From positions 1 through 10,883 of the forward strand of contig JACQIJ010000083.1 of NCBI GenBank assembly GCA_016198545.1: 10,883 nucleotides of DNA, read 5' to 3'. Every line of letters starts with the position of its first letter. Position 1 is the stretch's first letter. Shown in pieces: positions 8,173 to 10,883 of the stretch. Both the position numbers and the translations under genes were made by a program. Below the pieces are notes generated by a model, which made no database searches, was not told where the DNA came from, and was given only the letters and a program-made list of their open reading frames with translations. The DNA comes from Pseudomonadota bacterium. GTDB taxonomy: Bacteria > Pseudomonadota > Alphaproteobacteria > Micavibrionales > Micavibrionaceae.

Positions 8173-8960
8173 GGGTTCAAATGCCTTTCAATTCTGTCCA
8201 TTATTCCGTCCCAGAATTCTTTGCGCGCGGGTTCTTGCGGTTTCAGTTGATTCATAAGATCCCAGACTTTTTTCACAGACGGGTGGTTATCGACAGGCTG
8301 CCAGCCGATATGCGGCAATACGCCGAGCCACAGCGCGGCGCCCATCCCTGCTTTATGCCAGGCGGCGGCGATGGGGGCATCGGGCAGTTTGTCGTAGCGC
8401 GCGAGAACTTCGTAATCATGATTCAGTTCATAAGGGAAGAGGGCGGGGCCGTTGCCGTAGGCAAGGCGCGCCTTTTTCCACGTTTTGTCGGCGGCTTTAA
8501 ATTCCACAGGCACGGCATGGACGCCGTCGTACCATTCATCGCCCATAGGTTCCATTCCCATGCCCTGCAGCGGCCCGCGGGCCAGCGCGTTGAAAAGAGC
8601 GTCGGGATTGTTGCGTTCGCGCCGCGTTCCCCACGGCGGCGCGTATTCGGTACGGCTCGAGACAAGGTAGCTGCCCGCGCAGATGGTCATCAGAATGCCG
8701 CCATCCGCTACGAAATCCTGAATCTTTTTCTGGCCTTCGGATCCGCCCATGAGGTCGTAATACTTGCTGTCTTCGCTCCAGATGCCGGGGATGACGGCAA
8801 GCGCAGCGCGGTCTTCGCCCAACGCGCGCATAAATATTTCCGTCGGCGTGGCGTATATCTTCCTGTCTGGAAAGTTTTTAGATAGAACTTGCGGCAGGCA
8901 GGATATGGATGTCTGCGCGCGCGGGTCGTCATAGATTATGATATCTCCGCCGCGCCTCAC
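8169..8960 (-). CDS. BPL_N-like (class I glutamine amidotransferase fold) protein, second of a tandem pair
   Basis: The 263-residue product resembles the amidotransferase-like domain found at the N-terminus of some biotin-protein ligases. It shows a Rossmann-type opening (GGDIIIYDD), a nucleophile-elbow motif GGILMTICAGSYLVS with Cys94, and a late PHIGW with His217. The Glu expected two residues after the His in a Cys-His-Glu triad is Gly219, so glutaminase activity is doubtful. I find no signal peptide, no biotin-ligase catalytic domain, and a C-terminal Lys/Glu-rich helix. The GTG at 8960 is preferred because it overlaps the upstream stop as GTGA. A longer reading from a GTG at 9011 would overlap the neighbour by 55 bases with no better ribosome site. 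It ends in an ATGA overlap with trmFO. The fold call is moderate; substrate is unknown. Confidence 0.78.
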   Translation of the reverse strand: MRRGGDIIIYDDPRAQTSISCLPQVLSKNFPDRKIYATPTEIFMRALGEDRAALAVIPGIWSEDSKYYDLMGGSEGQKKIQDFVADGGILMTICAGSYLVSSRTEYAPPWGTRRERNNPDALFNALARGPLQGMGMEPMGDEWYDGVHAVPVEFKAADKTWKKARLAYGNGPALFPYELNHDYEVLARYDKLPDAPIAAAWHKAGMGAALWLGVLPHIGWQPVDNHPSVKKVWDLMNQLKPQEPARKEFWDGIMDRIERHLNP

Positions 8961-9727
8961 GCCGCCGCCCGTTTTCTTGCGCCAACGCAGCGCAGCAGTA
9001 TCTGTGCCCACAGGCGGCGCGCCTGCGTTTCGCTGGAATGCAGTTTTTCCGCCGCGGCTTTTTCCCAGTCATGGGATTTGTTGTTGTGGCGATACATGCC
9101 GCGCACGACGTCGTCGTGGCTTTTCTCGATGTGCGGGCCGCACAAAATCGCTTTTCCTGCGCCGAAGGGGCATTCGACGATGGCGTTCAGGCCGTTTTCG
9201 TAGCGGGCAAGGATTTTAAACCCGTCTTCTTTTGCGGAAACGAAATGCGGGCCGCCAGCGTAATGAACGCGCGCTTCCATTTTATATGGACCGTCGTCAT
9301 ACATGATTTCCGGCGCGGCGTGCCATGAGCGCGCGATGTCGCCATCCTCGATGAAATCCATGACAGGGCCGACGCCCCTGCCGGGGAAGAAGGCCAGTTC
9401 GCGCGGGCCGTGGATGTCCTGCGCCGTGCCGCGCGCCCAGTCGATGGACTCGCACGCGTAATAAGCGCCTGCGCAGATGCCGAGATAAACGCCGCCGTTT
9501 TCGACGTAGGCGCGGATTGCCTTGTTGCCTGCGCCGTTCAACTTTTCGGCGTAATAGAGGTCTGCGCCGCCCGGCATGACGAACATTTTCACGCCGCTGC
9601 CCAGTGCGCCGCCCGCGATATCCGCAGCGTCGGCATAATGGACATTGTCCGTGCCGAACTGCCGGCACAGGGCGCGATACAGCGCGCCATTGTTGTGCTG
9701 GTAATCCTGGTAGATCAGAATTTTCAT
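8957..9727 (-). CDS. BPL_N-like (class I glutamine amidotransferase fold) protein, first of a tandem pair
   Basis: The 256-residue product opens with MKILIYQDY, a beta-strand start typical of this fold. It has VMPGGADLYYAEKLNGAG (50-67), the nucleophile elbow GGVYLGICAGAYYACESI (78-95) with Cys85, and CGPHIEKSHDD (196-206) with His199 and Glu201. A full Cys-His-Glu triad is therefore plausible. It is shorter than, and lacks the ligase part of, eukaryotic biotin-protein ligase, where this N-terminal domain was named. No signal peptide is seen, so it is probably cytoplasmic. The Shine-Dalgarno is poor (TAAGG only two bases before the ATG), but the conserved-looking N-terminus supports the start. 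It is first of a coupled set with the paralogue and trmFO. No function is known to me; acting on a small molecule or ATP-dependent partner is only inference. Confidence 0.82.
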   Translation of the reverse strand: MKILIYQDYQHNNGALYRALCRQFGTDNVHYADAADIAGGALGSGVKMFVMPGGADLYYAEKLNGAGNKAIRAYVENGGVYLGICAGAYYACESIDWARGTAQDIHGPRELAFFPGRGVGPVMDFIEDGDIARSWHAAPEIMYDDGPYKMEARVHYAGGPHFVSAKEDGFKILARYENGLNAIVECPFGAGKAILCGPHIEKSHDDVVRGMYRHNNKSHDWEKAAAEKLHSSETQARRLWAQILLRCVGARKRAAA

Positions 9728-9790
9728 GACCTTAAATCTTTAGCAGAACGGTCCGCTGCCGTCACTTTATTTATAGACGGGCTTTCCAAG

Positions 9791-9819
9791 AAAAAACGGC
9801 GTTCCTTATAGGAACGCCG
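9791..9819 (-). terminator. Rho-independent terminator of the OmpA-domain lipoprotein gene
   Basis: On the minus strand CGGCGTTCC (9819-9811), loop TATAA, GGAACGCCG (9805-9797) forms a perfect 9-bp stem followed by six T residues (9796-9791). It lies 28 bases past the stop at 9847 and separates the lipoprotein gene from the amidotransferase/trmFO set. That set must therefore use its own promoter in 9728-9790, where I see only a weak TATAAAT-like box and no clear -35. Confidence 0.88.
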
Positions 9820-9846
9820 CCTTTATTATGCTTTAGCGGTTTAAGG

Positions 9847-10758
9847 TTATTCGAAAGTGATTTGCGCGCGGCGGTTGGCCGGTTCGCGGGTGTTGTCCGG
9901 CGTCTGCACCAGCAGTTCCGTTTCGCCGCGGCCTTCGACTTTGATCAGCGAGGCGTCAACGCCGCGTTTGACCAAGGCATCGCGCACGGCGTTGCCGCGG
10001 CGTATGGCCAGCTTGTCGTTATAAGGGTTCGGGCCGGAGCTGTCCGTGTGGCCAATCACATGGATCGCGGTCAGGTTGCGGCTCTTGACTTCCTGCGCCA
10101 CGGCATCGAGCACGTTTTCCGCGCCGGCGCCGATTGAATGCGCATCCCAGTCAAAGAATACGAGGTACATCGCGTCTTGCGGCTTCATCGGTTCGGCGGG
10201 CGTGGGAGCCTCGATCTGTTGCACCGGCGGCATAAATTCGGGTTCTGCCTTCGGCTGCATCGGGCCAAGCATCCCTTCTATCGCCGCCATTGCGTCCATG
10301 AAACGGTTTTTGCAGCCGGCGATATCCGCCGCCTGCCAGTTTTCTTCCTGCTGTTCAATCCAGCAATCGAAGTTGACTTGTGCCACGGCGGATTGCTGCG
10401 GGGCGATTTCGCGCGCGCCCATGTCGTAGGCGACGATCAGGCGTCCGCGCGCCGTGCTGAGTTCTTCCATATGCTGGGGATTCAGGTTCCAGTCGCTGAT
10501 CGGTTCGGGCAGAACCGCTTCGCCGGATGCGGCGGCCAGACCCTTGCGGGCGAAATGAATGCCGTCCGGGTAGTCGAGCATGTCATGCATTTCACGGTTG
10601 GCAAAAGCGCGGTATTCGGAAGTCAGGTGCTGCGTAAACGGGCTTCCGACTGCCTGCACCTCGTTCAGCGCTTCCACTTCGCTGTGGGCGCCGAAGTTTC
10701 CACAGGCCGACAGGGCCAGTACACATCCGCTCAGGATAAAACCGCGTAACTTGTTCAT
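9847..10758 (-). CDS. OmpA-domain outer-membrane lipoprotein
   Basis: The 303-residue product has a lipoprotein signal ending in LSAC, so Cys19 would be lipidated; Gly at +2 suggests outer-membrane sorting. Residues about 20-170 are an alpha-rich domain with no family I can name, holding two cysteines (Cys132 in DCWIEQQEENWQ and Cys149) able to form a disulfide. A proline-rich linker (170-193) leads to an OmpA C-terminal, peptidoglycan-binding domain (about 196-303). That domain has VFFDWD at 200-205, VIGHTDSSGPNPYNDKLAIR at 234-253 with the diaminopimelate-contacting Asp239 and Arg253/254 region, and NRRAQITFE at the end. It would tether the outer membrane to the cell wall, like Pal, but it is about twice as long and no tol genes adjoin it, so it is not called pal. 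An AAGGAGC (10770-10764) sits well before the ATG. A terminator follows. Confidence 0.92.
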   Translation of the reverse strand: MNKLRGFILSGCVLALSACGNFGAHSEVEALNEVQAVGSPFTQHLTSEYRAFANREMHDMLDYPDGIHFARKGLAAASGEAVLPEPISDWNLNPQHMEELSTARGRLIVAYDMGAREIAPQQSAVAQVNFDCWIEQQEENWQAADIAGCKNRFMDAMAAIEGMLGPMQPKAEPEFMPPVQQIEAPTPAEPMKPQDAMYLVFFDWDAHSIGAGAENVLDAVAQEVKSRNLTAIHVIGHTDSSGPNPYNDKLAIRRGNAVRDALVKRGVDASLIKVEGRGETELLVQTPDNTREPANRRAQITFE

Positions 10759-10829
10759 TATAAGCTCCTTGTAACTGCAAGACTTCCGGAAGGGCCGAAA
10801 AAACCCATACCCATGTTAAACGCTTTGCC

Positions 10830-10857
10830 TTTATATACAAGTCTTTGTGAAAGTAAA
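10830..10857 (-). promoter_or_regulatory. Possible sigma70-type promoter of the OmpA-domain lipoprotein gene
   Basis: On the minus strand TTTACT (10857-10852), a 16-base gap, then TATAAA (10835-10830). Transcription would begin near 10823 and give a leader of about 64 bases ending in the AAGGAGC ribosome site. The pattern match is fair and the position is right for the downstream gene. No experimental support can be drawn from sequence alone. Confidence 0.4.
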
Positions 10858-10868
10858 GAAAAGTTTTT

Positions 10869-10883
10869 ATGAAATTAACCGTT
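10869..10883 (+). other. Possible start of a divergent gene, cut by the window end
   Basis: An ATG at 10869 opens five codons (MKLTV) to the window edge. MKxxx openings are common for real starts, and the position, divergent from the lipoprotein gene across an AT-rich gap, is sensible. No strong Shine-Dalgarno precedes it (only AAAGAAAAG). Too short to judge. Confidence 0.2.

Noticed and set aside
8181..8885. 234-codon plus-strand frame antisense to the second amidotransferase-like gene
   Set aside because: There is no recognisable motif. The minus-strand frame has the CAGSY elbow and overlap-coupled ends, so the plus frame is a shadow.
8961..9011. Longer N-terminus for the second amidotransferase-like protein from a GTG at 9011
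   Set aside because: It would overlap the upstream gene by 55 bases and add a basic stretch with no fold role. The GTG at 8960 gives the classic GTGA overlap, directly before the first beta-strand.
10138..10749. 203-codon plus-strand frame antisense to the OmpA-domain lipoprotein gene
   Set aside because: It is His/Arg/Phe-rich with no motif. The opposite strand encodes a lipobox and a complete OmpA domain with a good ribosome site.

Overview
This window looks like ordinary chromosome from an alphaproteobacterium, probably a free-living or predatory-type lineage near Rhodospirillales/Micavibrio (lineage is inference). The evidence is moderately high GC in genes against AT-rich gaps, a folate/FAD-dependent TrmFO, a FadE-type acyl-CoA dehydrogenase, a NIT-domain chemoreceptor and an OmpA-domain lipoprotein. 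I see no rRNA, tRNA, CRISPR array, insertion sequence or phage gene.

Layout, left to right. (1) 1-1370, minus strand: the N-terminal 456 codons of a FadE-like acyl-CoA dehydrogenase, cut by the window edge. A near-consensus sigma70 promoter and a nested inverted repeat lie upstream. (2) 1668-3722, plus: a complete chemoreceptor with a periplasmic NIT (nitrate/nitrite-type) sensor, HAMP and MCP signalling domains. A strong terminator follows and is shared with the next, convergent gene. (3) 3771-4094, minus: a small two-helix membrane protein of unknown function. (4) 4258-5862, plus: the carboxyltransferase (beta) subunit of methylcrotonyl-CoA carboxylase, standing alone without its biotin subunit. 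(5) 5864-6775, minus: an exported FecR-domain protein whose stop lies one base from the carboxylase stop. (6) 6832-9727, minus: a tight gene set of two tandem BPL_N/class I glutamine-amidotransferase-like proteins followed by trmFO, joined by GTGA and ATGA stop/start overlaps. The FecR gene follows after 57 bases and could be co-transcribed. (7) 9847-10758, minus: an OmpA-domain lipoprotein with a strong terminator and its own likely promoter. The last 15 bases may open a divergent plus-strand gene.

Functionally, FadE (fatty-acid beta-oxidation) and MccB (leucine breakdown) both handle acyl-CoA catabolism, but they are separate transcription units. The chemoreceptor, FecR-domain protein and OmpA lipoprotein are envelope or sensory functions. 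The least understood part is the coupling of two divergent amidotransferase-fold proteins to the tRNA methyltransferase TrmFO. That is the best candidate for an undescribed association here, although nothing in the window proves a new system.
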